A stretch of DNA of 64,000 bases from Thermicanus aegyptius DSM 12793 (GCF_000510645.1 NZ_KI783301.1:95568-159567), one strand, 5' to 3'; shown: positions 43,535-53,859, counted from the stretch's first letter. Notes: a model not told the origin generated them from the sequence alone. Translations and numbers: made by a program.

Positions 43535-46500
43535 AATTAGAAATCGGACGCAACGTGATATTATCCAGATAGATGCTCTGACCCGCATAGTGTGGACCCG
43601 AAGCATTGTTGCTTCCTAGCTGAAAGACGAGCTTGGCATTTTTATCTGTACTTCCAACCGTAAAAACAAATCGGAAGGTCTGCATGGTAGTATCAACATT
43701 AACTTTTTGTCCTTCTAAGTATTTAACATTATAGTCTAATGCATTTTCTACGGATACGACGATTTCTTTTGTTTCCGTAGCAATAGCATCGAAGGAAAGC
43801 TCATACGTTTTGCCCGTCTCCAAAGGAATTTGATCTTGGTATACTTGGGTAGACCAGATGAACCAGCCATCGTAATTGGTAAAGCCGATCTTCATCACTC
43901 CGCCGCCGTAGGTGTCATACGTAACCGTTGCATCAGATCCATCACCTATATAGAGCTGCCAACCGGTAATATTCGTATCAAAGGTTCCGTTGGTTACCAA
44001 GTTTCCATTACCATCATCAGGAAATATTGTATCGGTTACTTTTGCATCGGCAAATCCCGTCGCAGCAACAACAATGGTATAATCCCCGGGACTCTGGAAC
44101 ACTTCCGCAGCTAGCGTTAGCTTGCCCGCCGCCAAATCATATTGATCAACACGTAGTATCTCTCCATTCACGGACACACTTCGCAGTGCACTTCGCCATG
44201 TTTCGTTGTCATTAAAGGTAATTTCCAGCGGAGAACCGACAAGGTTGCGTTTCTGGTCCGCTTTTAGTTGTGGTGGTCTTTGGATTGGTGCGTCCTTCAT
44301 TTCTAATATGACGTTATCAATAAATATATCATGGGCACCCAACGTCTCCGAGCCGTTGATTTTACCCATTAAGAATTTTAGGCTTAACGTATCGTCTTTT
44401 GACATGGTAAATTCGTAGGTATAGGTTTTCATTGTTTTTGTTAACTCAACTTGAGCATTCACCACTCGATTATAGCGAACATCATCGATCACTGCTTCTA
44501 TGGTTCTTGGTACCGATGCCCGAGCATCAAAAGATAACACATAGGTTACGCCATTGGAGAAGCGCATATTTTCCTGATTCAACATGACTTTCCATGATTG
44601 GTCTGCTACATTGGCAATGCTTATTTTAGCTTCGCCGTTTTCCTCCGTAAATGTAGCTGCACCACCTTCAATGGCATACGTTTTCCAAGAATCGAGGCCA
44701 AAAGAGAAATCGCCGTTATTCAGTGGGAATACGTTGATTCCAGATAAATCGATATTGTTGGTGGTACGGATTAGAACAACGTCATCGATGAATAAATCCC
44801 CTTTTTGTCCACCCAACATGAAAGTAAGCAAACCTTCCACATCGCTTGGGTCATTCATGGTAAAAGTCATCGTTTTTTCTTCCATTGTTTCTGTTAGTTT
44901 AATGTTTTGCACTTGAGAGTAGTTCTTAACTCCATTCTTATCCTGTAATACGACAGCGATAGTTCGTTCTTTGTCGGCTCTAGCCCGAAACGTTAGTTTA
45001 TACTCGTTATTCTTAAGTAAATTAATCCCTGGTTGTTGCAATTGAACTTCAGAAGCACTAGAACTGTTAGTTAAGATGGAAACTTTTAATTCTCTAGTTG
45101 TCTCATCGACCGAAGCTTTGGCTTGAGCTTCATCCGCTAGGAAATTCCAATAGGTCATTCGATCCATGCGTCCTAAATCAAAGGTGCCGTTATAGACATG
45201 GTTGCCGTTTATAGGCTCTTTCGCGGTGTCTGGGTAGAGGTCGGGCATCTCTGTCTCAACGAGTCTAACATTGCCGATCCAAACTGAGTTTGTATTTGTT
45301 CCCATATTAAATTCTAAACGAGCCAATGGATCCGTTTCATTCGTCATCTGAAAAGTTGTTTCATATGTCTTTACATTTGACGTAAGCGATATCTCGAGCG
45401 GATTAGAATAATTGATCCAATTTCGGTCTGCCCCTGCGCCAAATTTTACGTTTATTGTTCGTTCCGTCGTCGATTTGGCGTCAAAGGTGAGCTTATACCA
45501 TCGTCCTTTACCTAGGGTCACATTTTGGATGAGTTGAACTGCGTGAGTAGCGTTGCCACCGGCAGTAATATCGACTTTGGCAAATTTACTTCCGCTGATC
45601 TCTTCTACGGATACAACTCCATCTCCTTGGAACGTGTTTAAGTGAACGAAATTCCAATATAGGGGATTTAATTCCACATCAGACTCGGTCACTTCCGTAA
45701 AGCCTTCATTGAAGGTCGGATCATAAATGTAATTTCCATCGATCGGTGCTTTAATCTCTTCAGGTAAGTCCTCTACTTCAATGATCGGCTCGACGGCTTT
45801 ACGGTATGCTCTGCCAGTCAATTCGTAGACTCGAACGTAATCTACTTCCATAGCGGCAGGGAACATGGAATTGTCCGGTACTCTTCCTCCATCATAATTT
45901 CCACCGATGGCAAGATTTAAAATCATATAGAATTCTTGATCAAACGGAGCAGGGTAAGCATATTTTGCCGGCTGATTTTCCCCTATGCTATCCCAATTGT
46001 TTAATGTCTGATACAGGACCCCGTCTACATACCAACGTAATTCGCCAGGTTCCCACTCTAACGAGTAAACATGGAAAGCGGTAATATCGGATTCATCCGT
46101 GAAGTAATAGGTGGAGCCGGTGTACTTATTGTTTGGCCATTTGGACCCATAATGAATGGTGCCTCCAACTTGATCCGGCAATCTGCCACGCGCTTCCATA
46201 ATATCGATTTCTCCAGAAGAAGCCCATTCTCCGTATACATTGTTGGCAGGCATCATCCAGAAGGCGGGCCAGAGTCCTTGGCCTGCAGGCATTTTAATTC
46301 TTGCTTCAAATTTTCCGTACTTTTTAGTAAATGTCGGTTTTGTATAGAGTCTAGCTGAAGTGTATGGTTTACCGCCGAATCCATCGTTTTTTGCTAGAAT
46401 AATTAATTTCCCGTCTTGGACAAGGGCGTTCTCGGCACGATAATACTGTTGTTCATTGTTGCCCCAACTATCCAATCCATATTGGGCACCAGTCCCTAAC

Positions 46501-47750
46501 TGATAATCCCATTTATCGAGATCTACACCATTCACATCGAGATTTCTGCCTGAGCGATCAAACTCATCAGACCATACTAACGTCCATTGGTCTTGGTTTG
46601 AAGGCTCACCGTTTCCATTTCCAGGATTTCTTCCGCCAGAATTTGTTTGTAGGTTTTCATGGGTACTTGAGGGTTGATTTAGTAAGCCTTTTACTAGTTG
46701 ACGTCCGTTAAAGGTTGTTCCGTCCGCTTGATTGTTTATCAGTTTAATCGTTCCATTGCCGGTAATCGATGTACCCGGTGCACCTGACAGAATCGTTAAG
46801 GCATCAACGGTTGTGCCCTCTGATACTACGACGATTGCTTTTGTTTCGACATCCAGTTGTTTTACCTTCGAATTTTTTGTGAGGACTAAGCGAACAGGTG
46901 TATTTTTTTTATTAATCTTAATCTGATCAACCGTCGAATCAGACAAATAGATGCTATTTACACCTCCTCCGTTTATGAATAACGTACCTTTGATCTCTAC
47001 TTGTTCTAATGTAACGGCTCCTTCATGCACACCAGCTGTTAAATATAGATTTCCATTGATGCTTGTATCTCGTAGAGTAACATCATCCGTATTAACCAAC
47101 ATATTGCCAATACTGTTCAAACCGGTATATACACCATTTTTCTTTATAATCTGCGGGACAATTTTGTCTAAGAGGGCAACTACCTCTGCACGTGTAACCT
47201 CTTGTTGCGGCCGAATGGTCTGATCCGGATAACCTTGTAGATACCCATTTCCGATAAGTCGGATAAATGCATCCTTTGCATAATCGCTTACTCGATTCAT
47301 GTCAAGGAAATTAGATAATGTTTTTTCCTCAACGTCTGGTAAGTAGAATAGATCTGCTAAGATGTATGCTACCTGTTCTCGAGTAATTGCCTGATTGGGC
47401 CGAAAGCTCCCGTCCGGAAAACCAGAAATATAATTCGCACTTTTGGCGATTGCTATTGGCCTCGCGTACCATTTTTTTGGATCCACGTCGGTAAATGTGT
47501 TGTCACTTTCTTCAGTAAATCCAAATAGATTGTTTACGATTTGCACAAATTCTGCTCGAGTCATTTCACCATCTGGCTTGAAACTCCCATCAGCATAACC
47601 GGTTAACAAACCTTGCGAGATCCATTTCTCTAGCTGTTGTTTTGCCCAATGATTTTGGATCTCGGATTTTACAGGGGTTGCAAATGAGATAGGTATAAAG
47701 CTAGCCACAAGGATCAGACATAGGAGCAACGATGTGGCTCTCTTTAACAT
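43533..47750 (-). CDS. Surface-anchored multidomain beta-1,3(4)-glucanase: SLH3-CBM54-GH16-CBM4/9
   Basis: The 1405-residue protein has a signal peptide (1-25), three S-layer homology repeats (about 30-195: YADGSFKPDGEMTRAEFV, FPDGSFRPNQAITREQVA, YPDQTIRPQQEVTRAEVV), a repeat-rich beta-helix-like region resembling CBM54 (205-365), a GH16 catalytic domain (395-650) with nucleophile and acid in GEIDIMEARG at about 512-517, and four carbohydrate-binding modules (CBM4/9 type; about 670-840, 845-1000, 1010-1160 and 1240-1405). The layout is that of Clostridium thermocellum Lic16A. It would bind the cell wall by SLH and cut beta-glucan outside the cell. Confidence 0.92.
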   Translation of the reverse strand: MLKRATSLLLCLILVASFIPISFATPVKSEIQNHWAKQQLEKWISQGLLTGYADGSFKPDGEMTRAEFVQIVNNLFGFTEESDNTFTDVDPKKWYARPIAIAKSANYISGFPDGSFRPNQAITREQVAYILADLFYLPDVEEKTLSNFLDMNRVSDYAKDAFIRLIGNGYLQGYPDQTIRPQQEVTRAEVVALLDKIVPQIIKKNGVYTGLNSIGNMLVNTDDVTLRDTSINGNLYLTAGVHEGAVTLEQVEIKGTLFINGGGVNSIYLSDSTVDQIKINKKNTPVRLVLTKNSKVKQLDVETKAIVVVSEGTTVDALTILSGAPGTSITGNGTIKLINNQADGTTFNGRQLVKGLLNQPSSTHENLQTNSGGRNPGNGNGEPSNQDQWTLVWSDEFDRSGRNLDVNGVDLDKWDYQLGTGAQYGLDSWGNNEQQYYRAENALVQDGKLIILAKNDGFGGKPYTSARLYTKPTFTKKYGKFEARIKMPAGQGLWPAFWMMPANNVYGEWASSGEIDIMEARGRLPDQVGGTIHYGSKWPNNKYTGSTYYFTDESDITAFHVYSLEWEPGELRWYVDGVLYQTLNNWDSIGENQPAKYAYPAPFDQEFYMILNLAIGGNYDGGRVPDNSMFPAAMEVDYVRVYELTGRAYRKAVEPIIEVEDLPEEIKAPIDGNYIYDPTFNEGFTEVTESDVELNPLYWNFVHLNTFQGDGVVSVEEISGSKFAKVDITAGGNATHAVQLIQNVTLGKGRWYKLTFDAKSTTERTINVKFGAGADRNWINYSNPLEISLTSNVKTYETTFQMTNETDPLARLEFNMGTNTNSVWIGNVRLVETEMPDLYPDTAKEPINGNHVYNGTFDLGRMDRMTYWNFLADEAQAKASVDETTRELKVSILTNSSSASEVQLQQPGINLLKNNEYKLTFRARADKERTIAVVLQDKNGVKNYSQVQNIKLTETMEEKTMTFTMNDPSDVEGLLTFMLGGQKGDLFIDDVVLIRTTNNIDLSGINVFPLNNGDFSFGLDSWKTYAIEGGAATFTEENGEAKISIANVADQSWKVMLNQENMRFSNGVTYVLSFDARASVPRTIEAVIDDVRYNRVVNAQVELTKTMKTYTYEFTMSKDDTLSLKFLMGKINGSETLGAHDIFIDNVILEMKDAPIQRPPQLKADQKRNLVGSPLEITFNDNETWRSALRSVSVNGEILRVDQYDLAAGKLTLAAEVFQSPGDYTIVVAATGFADAKVTDTIFPDDGNGNLVTNGTFDTNITGWQLYIGDGSDATVTYDTYGGGVMKIGFTNYDGWFIWSTQVYQDQIPLETGKTYELSFDAIATETKEIVVSVENALDYNVKYLEGQKVNVDTTMQTFRFVFTVGSTDKNAKLVFQLGSNNASGPHYAGQSIYLDNITLRPISN

Positions 47751-47845
47751 TTTTTGGACCTCCTTTTTTTATTGTTCACATTTAAGTATTTCGCAATTAT
47801 TCGGAAAACGAAATCCCTCTATTTTTGTTTTTATCCTTTAAATTT

Positions 47846-47857
47846 TGGTCATGACCA
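47846..47857. promoter_or_regulatory. Perfect 12-bp palindrome between the divergent glucanase and beta-glucosidase genes
   Basis: TGGTCATGACCA lies 95 bp upstream of the surface glucanase start and about 120 bp upstream of the GH1 start. It may be an operator for both genes. No regulator gene lies within the island. Confidence 0.4.
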
Positions 47858-47889
47858 TCAATGGCATCTCTCAAAACGGATCTAAAATT

Positions 47890-47918
47890 TTGAAACCGAA
47901 TACAAAACTTTCTATCTA
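47890..47918 (+). promoter_or_regulatory. Promoter of the intracellular glycosidase genes
   Basis: TTGAAA (47890-47895), 17-base spacer, TATCTA (47913-47918) upstream of the GH1 gene. Confidence 0.5.
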
Positions 47919-47980
47919 AAAATAAAGGGAGAGAGAGGGTAAACTGGAATAGAAATATTATGAGCATAGGGGTGTTTAAA

Positions 47981-49321
47981 TTGAGTAGATTTTCCAATGA
48001 ATTTATTTTTGGTACAGCAACTTCTTCCTATCAAATAGAAGGAGCCTACCAAGAAGATGGTAGAACCCCCTCTATATGGGACCACTTTTCCCGTATACCG
48101 GGAAAAGTTAGGAATATGGAGAATGGTGATGTGGCTTGTAATCACTATCATCGTTATGAAGAAGATGTGGAAATTCTTAAAAGATTAGGGGTCGATTCAT
48201 ATCGTTTTTCGATCGCTTGGCCAAGAATTTTTCCCGAACCCGGAAAATATAACCCAACAGGTATGGATTTTTATAAAAGATTGATCACTTCCTTAAGAGA
48301 AAATAATATAAAACCCGCCGTTACCCTCTATCATTGGGATCTTCCCATGTGGGCTTATAAGCGTGGTGGTTGGATCAACCGTGATTCGGTGCATTGGTTT
48401 TTAGAATATGCGGAGAAATGCTTTTCTGAGTTGGATGATATGGTCTATCTGTGGATTACTCATAATGAACCTTGGTGTGCCGGCTTTTTAGGATACCATC
48501 AAGGAATTCATGCACCGGGGCATACGGATATGGAAGAAGCATTGAAAGCGGTGCATCATATTCTTTTGTCACACGGCGCTACCGTTGATTTATTGAAAAA
48601 TAAACTTCAGTCAAAAACACCGATAGGGATCACTCTAAATCTTTCTCCAGTTTATCCGGCAAGTTCGTCAATGAACGATTTATTAGCCGCAAATAATGCG
48701 GATGGATACTCCAATCGTTGGTTTTTGGATCCGATTTTTAAAGGGAAGTACCCGGTGGATATGATGAATTTATTTTCAAAGTATGTGCATGATTTTAATT
48801 TGGTCCAAGAGGGAGACTTAGAACAGATTTCAATTGAGTGTGATTTTTTGGGAATTAATTATTACAGTCGAAATCTTGTTCAATTTGTAGGGGCTTCAGA
48901 CTTATTATTTAAACCTGCTTTTTCAGAGTATGAAAAAACATCGATGGGTTGGGATATTGCTCCTAATGAATTCAAAGACTTGATTCGCCGTCTTCGTAAG
49001 GAATATACAAAATTACCCATTTATATTACAGAGAACGGAGCCGCCTTTGATGATTACCTATCGGAGGATGGAAAAATTTATGATCATGATCGGCAACGGT
49101 ATATTGAATTACATCTTAAAGCAATTGCTGATTTAAATGAGGAAGGCATGAATATTGTAGGGTATTATTTATGGTCCCTCCTTGATAACTTCGAATGGGC
49201 ATATGGATATAGTAAACGCTTCGGAATTACATACGTTGATTTTGAAACGCAGCAAAGAATTTTGAAAGAATCGGGAATCCGTTATGCAGAAATCATTCGC
49301 AGTAGAACCATCAATTCTTGA
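47981..49321 (+). CDS. Glycoside hydrolase family 1 beta-glucosidase
   Basis: The 446-residue enzyme has FIFGTATSSYQIEGA at the start, acid/base Glu in WITHNEPWCAG and nucleophile Glu in YITENGAAFDD. There is no signal peptide, so it is cytoplasmic, and it would hydrolyse short beta-glucosides. TTG is chosen as start because GGGGTG is six bases upstream and the protein then begins like other GH1 members; an ATG at 47960 is possible. First of four intracellular glycosidase genes in one direction. Confidence 0.94.
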   Translation: MSRFSNEFIFGTATSSYQIEGAYQEDGRTPSIWDHFSRIPGKVRNMENGDVACNHYHRYEEDVEILKRLGVDSYRFSIAWPRIFPEPGKYNPTGMDFYKRLITSLRENNIKPAVTLYHWDLPMWAYKRGGWINRDSVHWFLEYAEKCFSELDDMVYLWITHNEPWCAGFLGYHQGIHAPGHTDMEEALKAVHHILLSHGATVDLLKNKLQSKTPIGITLNLSPVYPASSSMNDLLAANNADGYSNRWFLDPIFKGKYPVDMMNLFSKYVHDFNLVQEGDLEQISIECDFLGINYYSRNLVQFVGASDLLFKPAFSEYEKTSMGWDIAPNEFKDLIRRLRKEYTKLPIYITENGAAFDDYLSEDGKIYDHDRQRYIELHLKAIADLNEEGMNIVGYYLWSLLDNFEWAYGYSKRFGITYVDFETQQRILKESGIRYAEIIRSRTINS

Positions 49322-49364
49322 GAGGTTGTCTGCAGTTTTATTTGCTTAGAGAAAGGAGAATCCC

Positions 49365-51143
49365 ATGTTATATCCAGTGGAAAGTGAAACCAGAGAGGTT
49401 AAGGACCTTTCGGGGATCTGGCGGTTTAAAATAGATCGGAATCATGAGGGATATCGGAACAAGTGGTATGAGACACCATTACGGGATACCATCATGATGC
49501 CCGTACCGGCAAGTTACAATGATATCACACAGGATGCCACGATTCGAGACCATATCGGAGATGTTTGGTATGAGCGTACCTTTTTTGTTCCTGCATCATG
49601 GGCTGATAAGCGTATCATGATTAGGGTTGGAAGTGCCACGCATTCTGCAGTTATGTGGGTAAATGGTGTAGAAGTAGCGGCTCATAAAGGCGGGTATCTT
49701 CCCTTTGAGGCAGATATATCTGATGTCGTTCATGTAGGAGTTGAAAACCGTGTTACGATTGCCGTTAACAATATTTTAGACAATACCACGATCCCGATTG
49801 GCAAGATCAAAAGGTATGACGATGTGTTTCATCCACCAGGTTATAAAGTACAGGAAATCTATCATGACTTTTTTAATTATGCTGGAATTCACCGTCCTGT
49901 TAAGCTTTATACCACACCTAAGGTATTTATTGAAGATATTACCTTAGTGACCGACATAGACGGTATGGATGGTTTGATCCATTATAATATTGCTGTTGCA
50001 GGACCAACATCACCAGAACAGATCCGTGTTCGTGTTGCGGATGAAGCTGGAAATATTGTAGCAACAGGTTCCCAATTGAAAGGGACGTGTCGAATAGAAA
50101 AGGTTCAATTATGGGAGCCGGGAAATGCTTATTTGTATACCTTTCTTGTGGAACTAGTAACGAAAGAGGAAGAAATTAAGGATTGTTATCGACTACCGGT
50201 TGGAGTACGTACGGTTCATGTCACAAACAAAAAATTTCTCATTAATGGAAAACCATTTTATTTTAAAGGGTTTGGCAAGCATGAAGATATGGACATCCGA
50301 GGGAAGGGTTTAGATGACGCGATTAATGTGAAGGATTTTAATTTATTGAAATGGATCGGGGCCAATTCGTTTCGGACATCCCACTATCCCTACTCAGAGG
50401 AGATTTTACAGATGGCGGACCGTGAAGGGATTGTAGTGATCGCGGAATCTCCTGCCGTTGGGTTTAATTTCTGGAATGATAAAGAGGTATTTACCGATGA
50501 ACATGTACACCCGGAAGCATTAGCACATCATCTCAATGTGATGGAAGAAATGATTAAACGAGATAAAAACCACCCTTCGATTGTAATGTGGAGTGTAGCG
50601 AATGAGGCAACGACCCATGAGGATGGGGCCTTTTCTTATTTCAAGGCTGTAGCCGACAAAACTCGTTCATTAGATCCAACTCGACCAATAACCATTGTAC
50701 AAAATACAAACCCAGACGATTGCAAGGTTGCACAATTGTTTGATGTGATTTGTGTCAATCGTTATCCTTCATGGTATACAGACTCAGGGCATCTAGAAGT
50801 GATTGAACGACAATTAGAGATTGAATTGACAAAGTGGCACACACGATTTAACCAACCCGTGATGATGACCGAGTACGGTGCCGATACGATCGCAGGTTTT
50901 CATTCGGACCCACCGGTTATGTTTAGTGAAGAATACCAATGTGCTTTACTAGAGCATCATCACCGGGTGTTTGACCGACTTGACTTTATCATAGGAGAAC
51001 ATGTGTGGAATTTCGCAGATTTTGCCACAAAGCAAGGGGTTACACGTGTTGGTGGAAATAAGAAGGGCGTATTTACGAGACAGCGACAACCGAAAGCAGC
51101 AGCGCACCTGTTAAGAAAAAGATGGCATACGGAAAGGAGATGA
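49365..51143 (+). CDS. uidA: Glycoside hydrolase family 2 beta-glucuronidase-like enzyme
   Basis: The 592-residue protein matches UidA: SGIWRFKIDRNHEGY, GGYLPFEADISD, the acid/base Glu in MWSVANEATTHE, nucleophile in MMTEYGAD and GNKKGVFTRQRQPK, characteristic of beta-glucuronidase. No signal peptide. AGAAAGGAGAATCCC precedes the ATG. Beta-glucuronidase in a beta-glucan locus suggests use of glucuronate-bearing oligosaccharides; alternatively it may be a broad GH2 enzyme. It overlaps the GH30 region slightly. Confidence 0.9.
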   Translation: MLYPVESETREVKDLSGIWRFKIDRNHEGYRNKWYETPLRDTIMMPVPASYNDITQDATIRDHIGDVWYERTFFVPASWADKRIMIRVGSATHSAVMWVNGVEVAAHKGGYLPFEADISDVVHVGVENRVTIAVNNILDNTTIPIGKIKRYDDVFHPPGYKVQEIYHDFFNYAGIHRPVKLYTTPKVFIEDITLVTDIDGMDGLIHYNIAVAGPTSPEQIRVRVADEAGNIVATGSQLKGTCRIEKVQLWEPGNAYLYTFLVELVTKEEEIKDCYRLPVGVRTVHVTNKKFLINGKPFYFKGFGKHEDMDIRGKGLDDAINVKDFNLLKWIGANSFRTSHYPYSEEILQMADREGIVVIAESPAVGFNFWNDKEVFTDEHVHPEALAHHLNVMEEMIKRDKNHPSIVMWSVANEATTHEDGAFSYFKAVADKTRSLDPTRPITIVQNTNPDDCKVAQLFDVICVNRYPSWYTDSGHLEVIERQLEIELTKWHTRFNQPVMMTEYGADTIAGFHSDPPVMFSEEYQCALLEHHHRVFDRLDFIIGEHVWNFADFATKQGVTRVGGNKKGVFTRQRQPKAAAHLLRKRWHTERR

Positions 51144-51148
51144 AGTTT

Positions 51149-52486
51149 GTGGGTAACATTAAAGTCGTTGTCACGGCTAAGGACACGCAAGACAGATTAA
51201 CCGAAAAAGAAAGCGCCTCATTCATACCAAGAAATGGTAAAAAAGCTGATATAGAATTAGATTCTTCGCAAACATATCAGACGATTATCGGTTTTGGGGG
51301 TGCGTTTACGGAAGCAACTGCGTATACCTTGGCACAAATGAGCCCAGATAAAAGAGAAGAAGCCATTCACAGCTATTTTGATCAACAAAATGGTTTAGGC
51401 TATACCATCGGTCGAGTTCATATTCACAGTTGTGATTTTGCTTTAGAAAACTATACGTATGTTAAAGATCATGACGTAGAATTAAAGACATTTAATATTA
51501 CCAGGGATAAAAAGTGGGTTCTACCTCTAATTAAAGATGCGATGACGGTGAAAGGAGGGGAAATCAAGCTCTTAGCATCTCCTTGGAGCCCGCCGTCTTG
51601 GATGAAAACGAACGGAGAAATGAATCATGGTGGAAAACTTTTGCCGGAGTATAGGGCTGTATGGGCCAAGTATTATACCAAGTTTATAAAGGCATACAGA
51701 GAAGAAGGAGTAAATATATGGGCCATTACCATTCAAAATGAGCCTGTAGCTGTGCAACCTTGGGAGTCTTGTATTTATACAGCCGAGGAAGAAAGAGACT
51801 TCTTAAAATATTATCTGGGTCCGATCATGCATCAAGAAGGTTTGGAAGATGTAAAGATTCTCATCTGGGACCATAATCGTGATATGATCGTCCATCGGGC
51901 CTCTACGGTACTCTCTGATCCGGAAGCTGCAAAGTATGTTTGGGGAACCGGATTTCATTGGTATGTAAGCGAGGAATTTGAAAATGTAGGAAAGGTACAT
52001 GAATTATTCCCGGGCAAACATTTGCTTTTTACCGAGGGGTGTCAAGAAGGAGGAGTGAAATCGGGGGAATGGTTTACGGGGGAAAGATACGGTAGGAATA
52101 TGATTGGGGATTTAAATAACTGGACGGAGGGTTATCTCGATTGGAATATGGTTTTAAACGAAGAAGGTGGCCCAAACCACGTCCGAAATCTATGTGATGC
52201 ACCAATCATTGCGGATACCCGCACCAATGAACTTTACTATAACAGTTCATACTATTATATTGGACATTTTAGCAAGTATATCAGACCAGGCGCCGTAAGA
52301 ATTGGAGTTACCCAAGAAAATGAGCGCCTCTACACAACTGCATTTTTAAATGAAGATGGAAACATAGCTGTTGTCGTCATGAATGAAACCGATCACGAAA
52401 TACCGTTTAGTCTAGGCTATGAAAATCAAATTGTAGAATTAAATTCAATGGCGCACTCCATCGTAACTTATATTTTTAAGAAATAA
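51149..52486 (+). CDS. Glycoside hydrolase family 30 enzyme (glucosylceramidase/beta-1,6-glucanase type)
   Basis: The 445-residue protein has FGGAFTEATAYTL, SPWSPPSWMKTNG, acid/base Glu in ITIQNEPVAVQ, nucleophile in LFTEGCQEGG and a C-terminal beta domain. GH30_1-type enzymes include beta-1,6-glucanases and glucosylceramidases. The GTG at 51149 lies nine bases after AAAGGAG; an overlapping in-frame ATG at 51140 directly abuts that site. It lies five bases past the end of the GH2 gene. No signal peptide, hence intracellular. Confidence 0.9.
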   Translation: MGNIKVVVTAKDTQDRLTEKESASFIPRNGKKADIELDSSQTYQTIIGFGGAFTEATAYTLAQMSPDKREEAIHSYFDQQNGLGYTIGRVHIHSCDFALENYTYVKDHDVELKTFNITRDKKWVLPLIKDAMTVKGGEIKLLASPWSPPSWMKTNGEMNHGGKLLPEYRAVWAKYYTKFIKAYREEGVNIWAITIQNEPVAVQPWESCIYTAEEERDFLKYYLGPIMHQEGLEDVKILIWDHNRDMIVHRASTVLSDPEAAKYVWGTGFHWYVSEEFENVGKVHELFPGKHLLFTEGCQEGGVKSGEWFTGERYGRNMIGDLNNWTEGYLDWNMVLNEEGGPNHVRNLCDAPIIADTRTNELYYNSSYYYIGHFSKYIRPGAVRIGVTQENERLYTTAFLNEDGNIAVVVMNETDHEIPFSLGYENQIVELNSMAHSIVTYIFKK

Positions 52487-52595
52487 ATTCTTCAATGGTA
52501 GAGAAATCAGATAAAAAATAACGTTTTATCACATTAATCAGTGGGTAGATTACGTTTTTCGCTTTAAGATTAACAGTTTCAAAAGGAGAGGAGAG

Positions 52596-53360
52596 ATGCT
52601 GATGAGTAAGAATGGTTGGAAGCTTGTTTGGAATGACGAATTTAAAGGGAATGAGATCGATCCGTCCAAATGGGAGTATGATCTCGGTGGTCATGGTTTC
52701 GGTAATAATGAATCACAATATTATACGAACAGACCTGAGAATGCGTATATCGACAATGGAAAACTGATTATTAAGGCAATGAAAGAAGAGTATGGGGGTA
52801 AACCGTACACATCGGCAAAACTGAGAACACGGGGTAAAGCAGATTGGACTTATGGACGATTTGAGGTTCGAGCAAAATTGCCGGAAGGGAAAGGGATTTG
52901 GCCTGCAATCTGGATGATGCCGACGGATTTGGAGGTATATGGTGGATGGCCCAGCTGTGGTGAAATCGACATTATGGAACTGGTCGGGCATGAACCGAAC
53001 AAAGTGTACGGTACGATTCACATGGGTAATCCCCACTTTTATACGGGTGGGAATTATACACTACGGGAAGGTAAATTCTCCGATGATTTCCATATATTCA
53101 CTCTTGAATGGACCCCTTCTGAAATGAGGTGGTATGTGGATGATATCTTGTACTCAACCAAGAATGATTGGTTTACAAGAAAAAATAAAGATGCAGAGAA
53201 AGAACCTTTTCCCGCACCTTTTAACCGACCGTTCTATCTACAGTTGAATCTTGCGGTAGGAGGAGATTGGCCAGGTTACCCGGATGAGACAACGGTTTTC
53301 CCTCAAACTTTTGAAATCGATTATGTTAGGGTATATCAGCCAGAGGACGGAAAGTACTAA
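52596..53360 (+). CDS. Intracellular glycoside hydrolase family 16 glucanase
   Basis: The 254-residue single-domain enzyme has KLVWNDEFKGNEIDPSKW, catalytic GEIDIMELVG and the C-terminal FEIDYVRVYQ typical of GH16 laminarinase-like proteins. No signal peptide is present; the RBS AAAGGAG is seven bases before the ATG. Compared with the surface glucanase it lacks SLH and CBM modules, so the pair covers outside and inside cleavage of beta-1,3-glucan. Confidence 0.92.
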   Translation: MLMSKNGWKLVWNDEFKGNEIDPSKWEYDLGGHGFGNNESQYYTNRPENAYIDNGKLIIKAMKEEYGGKPYTSAKLRTRGKADWTYGRFEVRAKLPEGKGIWPAIWMMPTDLEVYGGWPSCGEIDIMELVGHEPNKVYGTIHMGNPHFYTGGNYTLREGKFSDDFHIFTLEWTPSEMRWYVDDILYSTKNDWFTRKNKDAEKEPFPAPFNRPFYLQLNLAVGGDWPGYPDETTVFPQTFEIDYVRVYQPEDGKY

Positions 53361-53859
53361 TCACAAAGATCGGGACATATCGATGAGTAACAGCTTCTGA
53401 TTGCGGCTAGCAAGTATCAAACTGGATTAGACCAACCTCAACTAAACACCATGGTTGAGAATGAGAAATTGTCGGGGATTCAGGTGGGTGCAAACCTTAT
53501 CTCGACTTAACCGAACTTATCGTGGCAAGAAGGATCCTTTCGTGCTCAACTTTGTGAACAAAATATTGCACAAAAAAACATCCCGTTCCACTAGGATTGT
53601 GGTTCGGGATGTTTTTTGCTTGAAATTCGCGATCGGCTTACTCGACTATACTTTTTTGAGGCAGCCCCTTTTATGTTTCCGATGACATCTATTTTACTGT
53701 CAATCTTTTTTCCGAGGTTTTCGGCGCTGAAATCCTTTGTCTCCTTTAGCAGGAAATTGCAGGTTGAGGGAGAATAATAATGAATGGGTAATCTCTACAG
53801 CGCGATCCCGGATCAACCGAAAGATCCGAAACGTTATAAGCCGAGAGAGGAGAGAATAC
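53361..53859. other. Gene-free junction containing the right-hand direct repeat
   Basis: About 500 bp with no gene that I can support. 53361-53559 shows no clear relationship to any known element; 53560-53672 is the direct repeat; the remaining 190 bp is the leader of the MoxR gene. Confidence 0.65.
53560..53672. repeat. Direct repeat flanking the glycosidase island, right copy
   Basis: Partner of 43409-43534 with the same ACATCCCG/CGGGATGT terminator stem and GAGGCAGCCCC end. Both are in the same orientation, bracketing about 10 kb. Confidence 0.8.

Noticed and set aside
53455..53685. 76-codon frame in the junction after the intracellular GH16 gene
   Set aside because: It runs through the terminator stem of the direct repeat, which would be unusual for a real gene, and has no family resemblance.
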